Positions 49,823 through 59,298 are shown, numbered from the stretch's first letter. The stretch is 64,000 nucleotides of DNA from Chryseomicrobium palamuruense (GCF_042649045.1 NZ_JBHSEF010000023.1:248001-312000); one strand, 5' to 3'. Notes: generated by a model not told the origin, from the letters alone. Program-made: numbers and translations.

Positions 49823-49881
49823 AACCCCAGGGGTTATTCCATAAACAAGTTTACTTGGATATTGGAAAAACCCCTGGGGTT
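49823..49881. repeat. 59-bp nested-palindrome element (REP), copy E, right of the RAYT gene
   Basis: Starts three bases after the RAYT stop codon; AACCCCAGGGGTTATTCC at the left and AACCCCTGGGGTT at the right. Its centre is the same as that of copy D, which makes D and E the youngest pair. Confidence 0.95.
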
Positions 49882-50054
49882 TAAAAAATCCCACCCTACC
49901 ATTTATAACAAACTACCTAATCTTTTTCACAAATTGTTTCAATTTTTCTCTAGATACCTGTTACTATGAATATATAAGATTACCCTTTCCTCCACCAACC
50001 CAAAAATAATCTCAGATATACCATAAAATTTCCATAAAAAGGAGGAGACATGTC

Positions 50055-52823
50055 ATGTCACCCGACCACTCGAGATATTCCCGTCTCGCCCACATCACTC
50101 AGATGATCAACATGAAACTAGATTTGCGCGAGGTCATGGAACAAGTCACACTCGCCATCTCCGAAGAAATCGTCCAATGCGATTCTGTCGGTATCTATTT
50201 ACCTCAAGAAGACGGTTCATTCCGCGGCTACGTAGGCAAACCGGAAGTCATCAATGGCCGCACACTCGACATGCACGTCGTCGATACCGAATACGATCTG
50301 CTTGCAAAAGAGGTCATTGAAACCAAAAAGACCATCTACATACCGGATACATCGAAAGATTCGCGACCGGATCCTCGTGCCGTGGAAGCATTCCAGATCA
50401 AATCTCTCCTCGTCATTCCTATTTCCTTTGAAGAAGAACTCTTTGGACTGGTCTTCCTATTTGATTACGGGATTCCAATGAACTTAACTCAAGACGAGAT
50501 TCAAGCCGTGGAAGCCTACGTGAACATGGCGGCCGTCGCTATTCAGAACACCACCAACTTGAAAAACAAAGAACTGCTCCTTACTGAAAAACAGCTGCTC
50601 CTCGACGTGTCCCGTGACATCTCGATGTACACTACCCTTCAGGAGTGTTTTGATAGCTGTTTCTTCTACCTGCAAAAAGTGCTCGACAACCCGAACATCG
50701 GCGTCCATCTACTGGATCCGATCGTCGCCAAGCGTATTAAGCCCGCAAAGCTTAGTAAAAACAGCGAGTGGACCGAGGAAAAATGGTTGGAAACCCATGA
50801 AGTCAATAACTTCGACGAGACGCAAGATCCATTAGTCCAAGAAGTCATCCGGACGAAAAAGTACATCTACTGTCCGGACGTCTTTGAAGACGACCGCCCG
50901 AACCATGACCTATGCAGTCAGTTCGGCATTAAAAGCATGGTCATTTTTCCACTTGTGACGATGGGGGAAGTCCTTGGCCAGATTTCTGTCGTGACACTCG
51001 AAGACAATGCGCCACTCTTTAATGAGACACAGCTTCAGCTCGCTCAGTCCATCATCGATACGACAGCGTCCGCCCTTTCCCACTTGATGTACATGGAACG
51101 GCAAGAAATGATCATCGAAGAGCGTACATCCGAAGTCCTCGAGAAGAATAAGGAACTTGAGGAAGTCGTAGCGGAACTGAAACATTTGAGTCGTGAAAAA
51201 GAATTGATTCTGAACTCGGCAGGAGAAGGCATTTTCGGCCTTGACCTTCACCGCAACATTACGTTCTGTAATCCGGCTGGGGCGGAAATGCTCGGCTATC
51301 TATCGGAAAACGAATTGATTGGGAACTCTGTTCACGTCATCATGCAGGGCAATTCCGAAGAGGTGCTGGCAGATGTCACTTCTTCTGATAGTTATTTTGA
51401 GGATTACAAATTGTTCTACCGGAAAGACAGGACTACTTTCCCTGTCGAATATGTGACTTCCTTTATTAAAGAAAAGGACCAGATCGTCGGAGAAGTAGTC
51501 ACCTTCAAGGATATTACGCAGCGCAAACTGCTCGAAGAGAAAATCAAATACTACGCGTACTTTGACAGTCTGACCGATCTACCGAACCGCATCCTTTTAA
51601 TGGACCGACTGACGCAGGGCTTAAAGTATGCGAAGAAGAACGAAGAACTAGCGGCTGTCCTATATCTCGATCTCGACCGGTTTAAAGTGGTCAATGACTC
51701 GCTGGGTCACAGTTATGGAGATGCATTGCTTAAAGAAGTCGCTCAGCGTCTGATGACTTGTGTTCCGGAAGGGGCCACCGTTTCTCGCCAAGGTGGCGAT
51801 GAGTTTACCATATTCCTTCCGAGCATCCGAGGGACGAACGATATTCTAAAAGTGGTCACTTGTATTGATGAAACCTTTACCCATTCATTTGAAGTACTCG
51901 AACATGAGATGTACATGAAGACCAGCATTGGAATTAGCCTGTTCCCGGAAAACGGGGAAACAGCAGAGATTCTTATTAAAAATGCGGATACCGCGATGTA
52001 TATCGCAAAAGAACGTCCGGGTACGAGCTTCCACTTCTTTAGTGAAGAAATGGATATTCGCTCATTTGAATCCATCAAACTCGAAAATGACTTATATAAA
52101 GCCATCGAGCGCGATGAATTTTTGATTCATTATCAGCCCCAATTCAACTATAAAGACGGTAAGATCACTGGGGTAGAGGCCCTTCTTCGCTGGGATCATC
52201 CGGAACAGGGGTTGATTCCACCGGACCAATTTATTCCTCTTGCAGAAGAGACCGGCTTGATTGTCACGATTGGGGAATGGATTTTGCGCAAGGCATGCAC
52301 GCAGATGAAAGACTGGCATGAAAGAGGGTTTGCGCTTGGCACGATGTCGGTCAACCTGTCGGTACATCAGTTCGAGCAGAAAAACCTATTTGAAATTATC
52401 CAGCAGATCCTCAAAGAAACAGAACTTGCCCCTTCGTACCTGGAACTTGAGCTGACAGAGAATCTGATTGTGAAGAACAAAGACCTGACGATGCAGACGA
52501 TGAAAGAATTGAAAGCACTCGGCATCAAACTCGCCATCGATGATTTTGGTACGGGATACTCGTCTCTTGGGTACCTGCAAAACCTGCCGATTTCCAAACT
52601 AAAAATAGATAAATCCTTTATTGATCAGATGTTAGATGACCGGTCTGCCATCACCAATACGATCATTACACTGGGTCAAAACCTGAATCTTGAAGTCATT
52701 GCAGAAGGTGTAGAAACGAAAGAACAAGCCGACAATCTACTGGCTCAAAACTGTACGCTAATGCAGGGCTATTACTTTAGTACGCCGAAAGAAGCGGACG
52801 AAATCTTCAACCAATACGCGTAA
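50055..52823 (+). CDS. GAF-GAF-PAS-GGDEF-EAL cyclic-di-GMP signalling protein
   Basis: 922 residues. Two GAF domains (about 10-175 and 185-350) are joined by a coiled coil; a second coiled coil (about 350-385; EERTSEVLEKNKELEEVV) leads into a PAS domain (about 385-500), a GGDEF domain with an intact GGDEF near 580, and an EAL domain with FVEALLRW-type EALLRWDHP near 709, VNLSVHQF, ELTEN, IDDFGTGYSSL, KIDKSFI and AEGVETK. Both catalytic sites look complete. GGAGGAGA precedes the ATG. The TPP-enzyme gene follows by 17 bases and could be cotranscribed. Confidence 0.92.
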   Translation: MSPDHSRYSRLAHITQMINMKLDLREVMEQVTLAISEEIVQCDSVGIYLPQEDGSFRGYVGKPEVINGRTLDMHVVDTEYDLLAKEVIETKKTIYIPDTSKDSRPDPRAVEAFQIKSLLVIPISFEEELFGLVFLFDYGIPMNLTQDEIQAVEAYVNMAAVAIQNTTNLKNKELLLTEKQLLLDVSRDISMYTTLQECFDSCFFYLQKVLDNPNIGVHLLDPIVAKRIKPAKLSKNSEWTEEKWLETHEVNNFDETQDPLVQEVIRTKKYIYCPDVFEDDRPNHDLCSQFGIKSMVIFPLVTMGEVLGQISVVTLEDNAPLFNETQLQLAQSIIDTTASALSHLMYMERQEMIIEERTSEVLEKNKELEEVVAELKHLSREKELILNSAGEGIFGLDLHRNITFCNPAGAEMLGYLSENELIGNSVHVIMQGNSEEVLADVTSSDSYFEDYKLFYRKDRTTFPVEYVTSFIKEKDQIVGEVVTFKDITQRKLLEEKIKYYAYFDSLTDLPNRILLMDRLTQGLKYAKKNEELAAVLYLDLDRFKVVNDSLGHSYGDALLKEVAQRLMTCVPEGATVSRQGGDEFTIFLPSIRGTNDILKVVTCIDETFTHSFEVLEHEMYMKTSIGISLFPENGETAEILIKNADTAMYIAKERPGTSFHFFSEEMDIRSFESIKLENDLYKAIERDEFLIHYQPQFNYKDGKITGVEALLRWDHPEQGLIPPDQFIPLAEETGLIVTIGEWILRKACTQMKDWHERGFALGTMSVNLSVHQFEQKNLFEIIQQILKETELAPSYLELELTENLIVKNKDLTMQTMKELKALGIKLAIDDFGTGYSSLGYLQNLPISKLKIDKSFIDQMLDDRSAITNTIITLGQNLNLEVIAEGVETKEQADNLLAQNCTLMQGYYFSTPKEADEIFNQYA

Positions 52824-52839
52824 ATAAGGAGAAATCACA

Positions 52840-54486
52840 ATGAAAGCAGCACGTCTTGTACTTGATCACTTGAAAAATAATGGTATTCAGCACATTTTCG
52901 GTATTCCAGCAGGCTCGGTCAATGCGTTTTTTGACGAGTTGACGCAAATGGAGGACATCACACCGATTGTCACGAAACATGAAGGGGCCGCAGGGTACAT
53001 GGCAGCGGCCTACGCCAAGTATTCGAATCATTTAAGTGTCTGTATTGCTTGCAGCGGACCTGGGGGTACGAACCTGGTGACCGGTGCAGCCAACGCGATG
53101 CGCGAACATTTACCTGTCCTTTTTATCACTGGTGCAGTCCCGGTCAACACGATTGGTCTGAATGCCTCTCAAGAACTAGATGCTGAACCGATTTTCCGTC
53201 CGGTCACGAAATACAGCATGACGGTCAAAGACGTCAACAACGTGCGCGATGAAATTGTAAAAGCAACGCAAATCGCCCTCTCCGGAGTACCAGGACCGGT
53301 ACACATCGCCATTCCGATTGATGTCCAGCACCAACAAGTGCCTGACGCTACCCTTCCAGCACCTGCGAAACGTGCACTCGTTGAACCAAACGCGATGGAT
53401 GTCCGCCGCGTGGCAGAAGAATTGATTGAGCGGAAGACGGGGTATATCTTGGCGGGTCAAGGGATACGTTCCGCAGTCGATTCTATTGTAGAACTCGCAG
53501 AACTTCTGGACTGGCCAATAGTGACGACACCTCAAGCAAAAGGCTATATTCCGGAAGCACATCCGCAACTCGTCGGGGTTTACGGATTTGCCGGACACGA
53601 AGCAGCCTCTGAACTTGTTGCGTCTGATGAGCATGAGGTTGCCTTGATCATCGGGTCAAGTCTTGGAGAGACGGCAACAAATAACTACAATGCCAACATC
53701 ACGAAGAATCGGTACACGATCCAGCTTGATTTTGACGCGTCTGTTTTCAACCGGAAATACGAAGTCGACATTGCGCTTCTTGGTGATATTTCACTTAGTA
53801 TCCCTCAGCTTGTGGAAGAAGTCCGTGCTCTTAAAGGTACGGGGTATGCACAAAGTTATGCTGCGGCCCAAGAAGTTGCTGCGACAACGCTTGAATCACG
53901 AGAGTACACGACAAAGAACGTGCTTCTTTCCTTGCAGCAGATGTTGCCGACGTCCACTCGCTACACAGTGGATATTGGAGAATTCATGTCGTATGTCATT
54001 CACCACATGAGCGTTGTCGATTCAGAGAGCTATGAAATCAACGTCCATTTCGGGGCGATGGGAAGTGGAATCGGTTCAGCGATCGGTTCGAAGCTTGCTA
54101 ATCCGGAACGTCCGGTCGTCTGTTTCACAGGAGATGGCTGCTTCTTCATGCACGGTATGGAACTTTTGACGGCAAAAGAACACAATTTGCCGATCTTGTT
54201 CGTCGTGATGAACAATGCTCGTCTTGGTATGGTGTATCACGGGCACAACCTTCAGTTCAAGCGGACTCATGCGTCGTTTGAGCAGGAGCCTGTCAACATC
54301 AGTGCGATGGCGGCTGCAATGGGACTCAAAACAGTGCGTGTCGACAGCATGGACGACCTGACAGAAGAAAACGTCAACGAGTTACTTGCTCACCAAGGTC
54401 CGACGGTGCTAGAAGTGTTCTTACAAGACAACAGCACACCACCAATGGGTGACCGCGTGAAATTCTTGTCGTCGTTCGGTAAATAA
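52840..54486 (+). CDS. Thiamine-pyrophosphate-dependent enzyme (acetolactate synthase-like)
   Basis: 548 residues with the three-domain POX/ALS fold: PYR domain with the catalytic Glu48 in TKHEGAAG, the central nucleotide-binding domain (about 190-330), and the PP domain with FTGDGCFFMHGMELLTA (GDG at about 430) and NNARLGM where TPP and Mg bind. Acetolactate synthase, pyruvate oxidase and indolepyruvate or benzoylformate decarboxylase share this fold; the N-terminal segment resembles acetolactate synthase catalytic subunits, but no ilvN- or alsD-like gene is beside it. AAGGAGAAATCACA precedes the ATG. I give only the family call. Confidence 0.85.
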   Translation: MKAARLVLDHLKNNGIQHIFGIPAGSVNAFFDELTQMEDITPIVTKHEGAAGYMAAAYAKYSNHLSVCIACSGPGGTNLVTGAANAMREHLPVLFITGAVPVNTIGLNASQELDAEPIFRPVTKYSMTVKDVNNVRDEIVKATQIALSGVPGPVHIAIPIDVQHQQVPDATLPAPAKRALVEPNAMDVRRVAEELIERKTGYILAGQGIRSAVDSIVELAELLDWPIVTTPQAKGYIPEAHPQLVGVYGFAGHEAASELVASDEHEVALIIGSSLGETATNNYNANITKNRYTIQLDFDASVFNRKYEVDIALLGDISLSIPQLVEEVRALKGTGYAQSYAAAQEVAATTLESREYTTKNVLLSLQQMLPTSTRYTVDIGEFMSYVIHHMSVVDSESYEINVHFGAMGSGIGSAIGSKLANPERPVVCFTGDGCFFMHGMELLTAKEHNLPILFVVMNNARLGMVYHGHNLQFKRTHASFEQEPVNISAMAAAMGLKTVRVDSMDDLTEENVNELLAHQGPTVLEVFLQDNSTPPMGDRVKFLSSFGK

Positions 54487-54491
54487 CAAAG

Positions 54492-54538
54492 AAAAGTCAT
54501 CAAAAGCAGGATTTCTCCTCGCTCTTGATGACTTTTTT
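54492..54538. terminator. Bidirectional terminator after the TPP-enzyme gene
   Basis: AAAAGTCATCAA pairs with TTGATGACTTTTTT around a 20-base loop; convergent position. Confidence 0.85.
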
Positions 54539-55115
54539 AATGAACGGGGGTCGGGATAGCTGCAATCGCTTGGCGAAGCGCGCCAATGGTTTGTCCCTTA
54601 AAGGCATCCGGTACGGGTCTATCGTCAGCCGTCTGATAGACAAACTGGCTTCCAGTTGCGTCACTTATGTACCCCATGTTTACTAGCGCATTTCGCAGCC
54701 CTTCAGGTGCTGACGAGCTTCCGTTTTGCTCTGTGTAGTACGGCGTGGTAAAGACTCTCGCCACGCGGTCGCCGTCTCCAGAAAACACGACAAAGAAATC
54801 ATCCGCGGATGTAAGGACCCACTTGCCTTTCGCAAACAAGGAAAGCTGCGCGCCTTCCAGTGCACACAGTGCTTCTAGATTCACACCATACAATTGATTC
54901 ACAATTCGGCAGATATTCTGCCTCGTATAGCTTCCATCTAACTGCTCAAGGTACTCATCACACGCACTTCTTTGCGATTCATGCCCTTCTATAAGAAGCG
55001 GCACACGGTCGAGGTCAAAGCCAAAGATCTCGTGGACAATATGAAAAACTTCTGCGCTGCTGAGCGAGCTTCCGTATGCAGCTAAATACTGCTCGAGTTG
55101 TTGTGATTTTTTCAC
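54537..55115 (-). CDS. Protein of unknown function
   Basis: 192 residues, no family recognised. Two similar helical halves seem to occur: VFHIVHEIFGFDLDRVPLLIEG (in part) and ICRIVNQLYGVNLEALCALEG share a V/I-pattern, G(F/V)(N/D)L(D/E) turn and a common final L-x-x-x-E-G. A beta-rich part follows (LSLFAKGKWVLTSADDFFVVFSGDGDR). I infer an internal duplication of a small helical domain. It starts with GTG, with GAAGGTGACC upstream. DUF4256 lies 90 bases upstream in the same direction. Confidence 0.65.
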   Translation of the reverse strand: MKKSQQLEQYLAAYGSSLSSAEVFHIVHEIFGFDLDRVPLLIEGHESQRSACDEYLEQLDGSYTRQNICRIVNQLYGVNLEALCALEGAQLSLFAKGKWVLTSADDFFVVFSGDGDRVARVFTTPYYTEQNGSSSAPEGLRNALVNMGYISDATGSQFVYQTADDRPVPDAFKGQTIGALRQAIAAIPTPVH

Positions 55116-55205
55116 AAGGTCACCTTCTTTTAATAAAATGAGAACTGGTCTGTCAGGGGATGTTGAGTCCTGTTTTGACCGACCTAGTTCAAACCGGTTC
55201 TTGAA

Positions 55206-55766
55206 TTACACGACTAATATCCCGCGCCATCCGCGGGAAGCATAATAGGAATCCGCTCCGTTGTGATAGGTAAATACGGTATTATATCGGCGATCCCCAA
55301 ATAGTGCCCCGCCAAGAGCACGGATGTCATCCGGTGCAACGATCCAGCTAGACGTTTTCAAATCGAATTCTCCGAGCGTTTGTAGGTAGCGATACTGTTC
55401 TTCATTCAGGAGTTGCACACCCGTCTCCTGTGCCATTTCGACTGCCGAGGTCTCCGGCGGAAACTTTTTGCGCCCTTCGCGAGCCTCTTGATCGTAGCAG
55501 CAACTGCGGCGGCCTTTCGGACTTTCTTTGACACAATCATAGAAGTGATAGCTGTCGGTCCGTGAATCATATCCGACAACATCCGGCTCGCCTCCCGTCC
55601 GTTCCATTTCATGAAGACTCCAGACAGCTTCCGGATTTTCTTGAAGCCTGACGGCAACTGCTTCCCACGTTATTCCTTCATGGCGCTGCATGTTCTTCTT
55701 AAAGCGATTCTCTAATGTTTCTAGTAACTCTTGCTTCTCTTCTTCCGTTACTTGTTTTGTGCTCAT
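55206..55766 (-). CDS. DUF4256-family protein
   Basis: 186 residues, the usual size. KNMQRHEGITWEAV, EMERTGGEPDVVGYD, SYHFYDCVKESPKGRRSCCYD, EQYRYLQTLGEFDLKTSSWI (in part) and the final RGWRGILVV match the DUF4256 pattern as I know it. The family is cytoplasmic, with no assigned activity; the Cys-Cys pair and the acidic/His motifs might bind a metal. GGAGGGACATAC precedes the ATG. It is read toward the unknown gene at 54537, but a 90-base gap leaves cotranscription open. Confidence 0.8.
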   Translation of the reverse strand: MSTKQVTEEEKQELLETLENRFKKNMQRHEGITWEAVAVRLQENPEAVWSLHEMERTGGEPDVVGYDSRTDSYHFYDCVKESPKGRRSCCYDQEAREGRKKFPPETSAVEMAQETGVQLLNEEQYRYLQTLGEFDLKTSSWIVAPDDIRALGGALFGDRRYNTVFTYHNGADSYYASRGWRGILVV

Positions 55767-55821
55767 GTATGTCCCTCCTTACCTATTTTTCGAACATTCC
55801 ATCTACTTTTCATTATATAAC

Positions 55822-55855
55822 AAAAGCAGCCCTCCGCGGAGAGCTGCTTTGTTAC
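55822..55855. terminator. Hairpin upstream of DUF4256, probably the terminator of a lost or convergent unit
   Basis: AAAGCAGC pairs with GCTGCTTT, with an inner CTCCGCGGAG. There is no gene ending on either side closer than the MFS gene at 56063. Confidence 0.6.
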
Positions 55856-56062
55856 TGCATAATGATTTCAGAAAATGTGTATGGTAAGGACTTCGTCGTT
55901 TCGTTCTGGAGAAAAATTTGAATGTCCTCCGTGGCGATGTCCTATGGAATAATCTCTGTACCATCTATCAAAAACGCCTGATAAGATTCTTGTCGTCGTT
56001 GGTAGGACTGGATTTGTGCACAAAAAGGTCGACATATCCAAGAAGGACCATGCCGACCATTT
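55856..56062. other. Intergenic stretch after the MFS gene
   Basis: A short open frame on the minus strand (about 55945-56082; reads KSYKNGRHGPSWICRPFC and further to DGTEIIP) has two conserved-looking Cys and Trp but overlaps the MFS stop and lacks a ribosome binding site. It may be the tail of a lost gene. Nothing else seen. Confidence 0.35.
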
Positions 56063-57253
56063 TTATACGACTTCATGAAAGTTGCTTCGTAGCATAAATA
56101 CAAAAATAGCGATGACGATTCCGGCTGAAATGAGAAACAGGTAGGGAATTGGTAAAACTTCCGCCCAGATGCCTCCGATAAATAATCCAATCGGCAGCGC
56201 AAGTTTCATGAACATCGAAGACGTTCCCGCAACGCGACCGAGCAAATGGTTCGGTGTGGATTCCTGACGGATGGCAAGATAGATAATATTGGTCATGACG
56301 GTCGTACAGGTCCGGACAGCAAGCAATAGACCGAGCTGCCACCACGAGTCTGCGAAGAAGAACAAGACAAGCGCACATGCATCGATCAAATGAAGCGCAA
56401 TGAAGATCGTCCCGCGGTTCCATTTTTTTCGGAGCGGCTTGATGAGTTGTGCACCTAGCAGTCCCCCGACAGCTCCGATCGAATACATGAGTCCAAGCTG
56501 CTCTTGAGACTCTCCCAATACATCAATGACGTAAAAGACCAACACCCCAATAATCAGACTGGTCGCCAAGTTGATGAACAAGATGGCGATTGTCGGGATG
56601 AGAAGTTGAGCATTGCCGAATAGTTCGCGAAGCCCCTCCTTGATATCTTGAGCAATGGATTGCGGTTTCGGTCGTTCCGGTGTGGCTGTGGCATCTAAAA
56701 AGGTGCTCATCACCCAGACACAAAACAACGACAATGTATAGACAAACAGGAGTTGTTCATACGCCACAAGAAGAAGCAATGCCCCGGCTATAGAAGGTCC
56801 AATAATGGTGATGAGTGTATTCACAAATGAAAATTTTGCTTGAATATCTGTCATCTGCTCACGGTGAAAGAGTTGCGGGATGATGGCATGACTCGCGTTG
56901 CCAACGGTATATCCCACCGTGGATATGAAAAATCCGAGTATGTATAAATGCCAGAGCTCTACGTCTCCAGAGAAAATAATAAAGGTCATGAGACAGGACA
57001 AGATGAATTTAATCAGTCCCCCATAGCGAATCATCACATTACGGTTGATGCGGTCGACAAACACACCGGCAAGCACTCCGAGTAGAACATTCGGAAGAAA
57101 GTCCATAATACGCATCGTACTCATCGCAAGCGCTGATTGAGACAATTCATAGATAATAAGAGGCAATACAAACGTGTAGACGACGGTTCCAAATGTCGAG
57201 AGAATGGTAATGAAGTAAAGAAGAAGGAAATTTCGGTTTGCAAATAATGTCAT
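56063..57253 (-). CDS. Major facilitator superfamily transporter
   Basis: 396 residues, 12 transmembrane segments, with the MFS-3/enterobactin-exporter-like layout. The loop between helices 2 and 3 holds GVLAGVFVDRINRNVMIRYGG (in part), a G-x-x-x-D-R motif; the C-terminal half repeats it as LGAQLIKPLRKKWNRG. It is probably a drug or metabolite exporter. AGGGGGTG lies before the ATG. The promoter region contains CTAGT...ACTAG arms at about 57267-57283, which could be an operator. Alone in its transcript. Confidence 0.82.
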   Translation of the reverse strand: MTLFANRNFLLLYFITILSTFGTVVYTFVLPLIIYELSQSALAMSTMRIMDFLPNVLLGVLAGVFVDRINRNVMIRYGGLIKFILSCLMTFIIFSGDVELWHLYILGFFISTVGYTVGNASHAIIPQLFHREQMTDIQAKFSFVNTLITIIGPSIAGALLLLVAYEQLLFVYTLSLFCVWVMSTFLDATATPERPKPQSIAQDIKEGLRELFGNAQLLIPTIAILFINLATSLIIGVLVFYVIDVLGESQEQLGLMYSIGAVGGLLGAQLIKPLRKKWNRGTIFIALHLIDACALVLFFFADSWWQLGLLLAVRTCTTVMTNIIYLAIRQESTPNHLLGRVAGTSSMFMKLALPIGLFIGGIWAEVLPIPYLFLISAGIVIAIFVFMLRSNFHEVV

Positions 57254-57307
57254 GAGGCACCCCCTGAACTAGTGTAAACTACTAGAAATAAAATATTTAG
57301 AGGATGT

Positions 57308-57690
57308 GTGGGAATTTTGGAAAAATTGAAGAAACAACTAGATGCGTATTTTCAGGGGTGGCACGAGGGATGTAAAAAACAGGACGGGGAAATCATTCGT
57401 TCATTTTTATCAAATGACTTTGTTGGGTACTGGCCCACTCTTCGATTCTTGAGCCAACTCCTAATTTCCATTCGTATGACTTACAGGACGTCGTCGAACA
57501 GATGGTTGGCAGCAAACGCCACTTCACGATACGGGATGACGCGCGTAAACGGTGTGATGTGCGTATAGCTTGGAGGTCATGTAGCAATAAAGCTTTCATA
57601 AACTACCTCCTTGTGAGTTTCTACTATAGGAAGAATACGCCTGTCGCTCAGCTCTTACAAGTAATCGAACTTCTTTCTTTACAACGTCCA
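57308..57690 (+). pseudogene. Decayed NTF2-like (DUF4440-type) gene
   Basis: The frame from GTG 57308 reads LDAYFQGWHEGCKKQDG and FLSNDFVGYW, then breaks near 57433: adding one base restores AHSSILEPTPNFHSYDLQDVVEQ (in part), and VGSKRHFTIRDDARKRCDV continues in that frame to about 57560. After that further changes and stop codons follow. The pieces in order fit the first two thirds of an NTF2-like protein. A single-base deletion plus later decay is the simplest reading. Confidence 0.65.
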
Positions 57691-57737
57691 TAAAAAACCC
57701 CACTGCAGCATAGGGGGTCTTAAAGCTGCAGTGGGTG
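57690..57737 (-). terminator. Terminator of the metNIQ operon
   Basis: On the minus strand, CCCACTGCAGC pairs with GCTGCAGTGGGG, followed by TTTTTTAT. It lies eight bases after the metQ stop codon. Confidence 0.9.
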
Positions 57738-57744
57738 GGTGCCC

Positions 57745-58623
57745 TTATTTATAGAACGTCTTCATTTTCTCAAACATCTCCGCAGTCTCTTCTGCTGACT
57801 TGCGGATGATGAACATGCTACCTTTGAATTCTTTATTAATTGCTTCTTCTACCTCTGGGTGCTGATACAGTTCAACAATCTTCAAGTAGTTCTCATTGTC
57901 CGCTTCATCTGCACGAGATGCGATGATGTTGATATACGGTTCAATCGACTCAGATTCTGTATCTTCGTAAACGACGGCATCTTCAGCAGGCGTCAGACCT
58001 GCTTGCACGGCCACCCCATTGTTGATGAGGGCAATGGCCACGTCCGGAAGAACACGTGCCGTCTGTTGTGGTTCCATTGCGACAAATTCAAGCTCTAATG
58101 GGTTCGACGTGATTTTGTCTAAGTCCCCAGTGATGCCAAAATCGTCAGCCAGTTCAATCACACCTGCTTCTTGTAAAAGGTTTAGTGCGCGTGGAAGTGT
58201 GGATGCATCATTTGGAATCGCCACTTGATCACCTTTTTGCAGTTCATCTAGTGACTCGATTTTATCGGAATACACACCAAGCGGCGCAAATACTGTTGTA
58301 CCGACAGGAGCTAGGTCTTCACCAGACTCTGCAACAAAGTTCGAGAAGAATGAAATTGTCTGGAAAGCGTTCAAATCAATATCTCCAGCTGCAAGTGCTT
58401 TATTTGGCATGATGTAATCCGTGAATTCCACCACTTCCAAATTAATACCTTCTTCTTTCGCAAGTTCCACAATAACTGGCCATTGCGGGCTGTCTGCACC
58501 ATTTACCCCAATTTTAATCGTTTCTTCTGAACCATCGGCTGCTGAGTTACCATCGGCTGAGTTACATGCTGCAAGTGTTAGAGCAGCAGTTGCAGCAAGA
58601 GCTGCGAGTTTAAGTCGTTTCAT
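57745..58623 (-). CDS. metQ: Methionine ABC transporter substrate-binding lipoprotein
   Basis: 292 residues. A lipoprotein signal peptide (MKRLKLAALAATAALTLAAC) ends with a lipobox LAAC at residue 20, so the mature protein is anchored by Cys20 to the outer face of the membrane. The NlpA/MetQ domain follows (IKIGVNGADSPQWPVIVELA near 38; YIMPNKALAAGDIDLNAFQ; FAPLGVYSDKIESL; VAIPNDASTLPRALNLLQ). It binds L- or D-methionine. It is the last gene of an S-box operon. Confidence 0.95.
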   Translation of the reverse strand: MKRLKLAALAATAALTLAACNSADGNSAADGSEETIKIGVNGADSPQWPVIVELAKEEGINLEVVEFTDYIMPNKALAAGDIDLNAFQTISFFSNFVAESGEDLAPVGTTVFAPLGVYSDKIESLDELQKGDQVAIPNDASTLPRALNLLQEAGVIELADDFGITGDLDKITSNPLELEFVAMEPQQTARVLPDVAIALINNGVAVQAGLTPAEDAVVYEDTESESIEPYINIIASRADEADNENYLKIVELYQHPEVEEAINKEFKGSMFIIRKSAEETAEMFEKMKTFYK

Positions 58624-58635
58624 GAATGTAGTCTC

Positions 58636-59298
58636 CTATCGTCTCATAATTTTTTTTGATAATGTATTGCCAAGCCATTGGGCGAGTTGCACAAGAATAA
58701 TCAAGATAATTACTGTCACGACCATGACGCTCGTATCGAAGCGCTGATAACCGTATGTAATCGCAATATGACCGAGACCGCCACCACCGACATACCCAGC
58801 AACTGCTGAGAAATCGATTAAGCTGACTGTCACAAACGTCAGACCTAGAATCAGAGGTCCGAGCGCTTCCGGAATCAAAACGGTAAAGACGATTTGGAAC
58901 GGGCTGGCTCCCATAGCTTTGGCTGCTTCAATTACACCAGGGTCAATGCTCATCAAGTTTTGTTCAACAATCCGTGCCACACTGAACGTTGCCATGATGG
59001 CCATTGGGAACACGGCAGCTCCAACCCCAATCGTTGTTCCCATCACGATTCGCGTTACAGGCATTAAGAAAACCAAGAACACGATGAACGGAATCGGTCG
59101 GATGACGTTTATCAGCAAGTTGAGAAGGCCATATAAAAAGCGGTTCTCTAAAATATTGCCCTGGCGGGAAACGAATAGTGCGAGTCCGACTAAAACGCCT
59201 AAAATCGAGCCTAGGATGAGGGTCAGGATGACCATCATAATCGTCTCGCCGGTCGCTTCTATGATGCGTTGGTAAAATGTACTCCACTCAACTTTCAT
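58636..59298 (-). CDS. metI: Methionine ABC transporter permease
   Basis: 220 residues, about five transmembrane helices. The EAA loop VIEAAKAMGASPFQIVFTVL (residues about 141-160) contacts the ATPase, and GGGGLGHIAITYGYQRFDT near residue 178 is the MetI signature. It starts inside the end of metN (11-base overlap), so the two are coupled. AGGAGG precedes the ATG. Confidence 0.94.
   Translation of the reverse strand: MKVEWSTFYQRIIEATGETIMMVILTLILGSILGVLVGLALFVSRQGNILENRFLYGLLNLLINVIRPIPFIVFLVFLMPVTRIVMGTTIGVGAAVFPMAIMATFSVARIVEQNLMSIDPGVIEAAKAMGASPFQIVFTVLIPEALGPLILGLTFVTVSLIDFSAVAGYVGGGGLGHIAITYGYQRFDTSVMVVTVIILIILVQLAQWLGNTLSKKIMRR

Noticed and set aside
55942..56202. 86-codon minus-strand frame
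   Set aside because: Its first part overlaps the MFS gene in another frame and no ribosome binding site is present; the last 45 codons look odd but cannot be supported.
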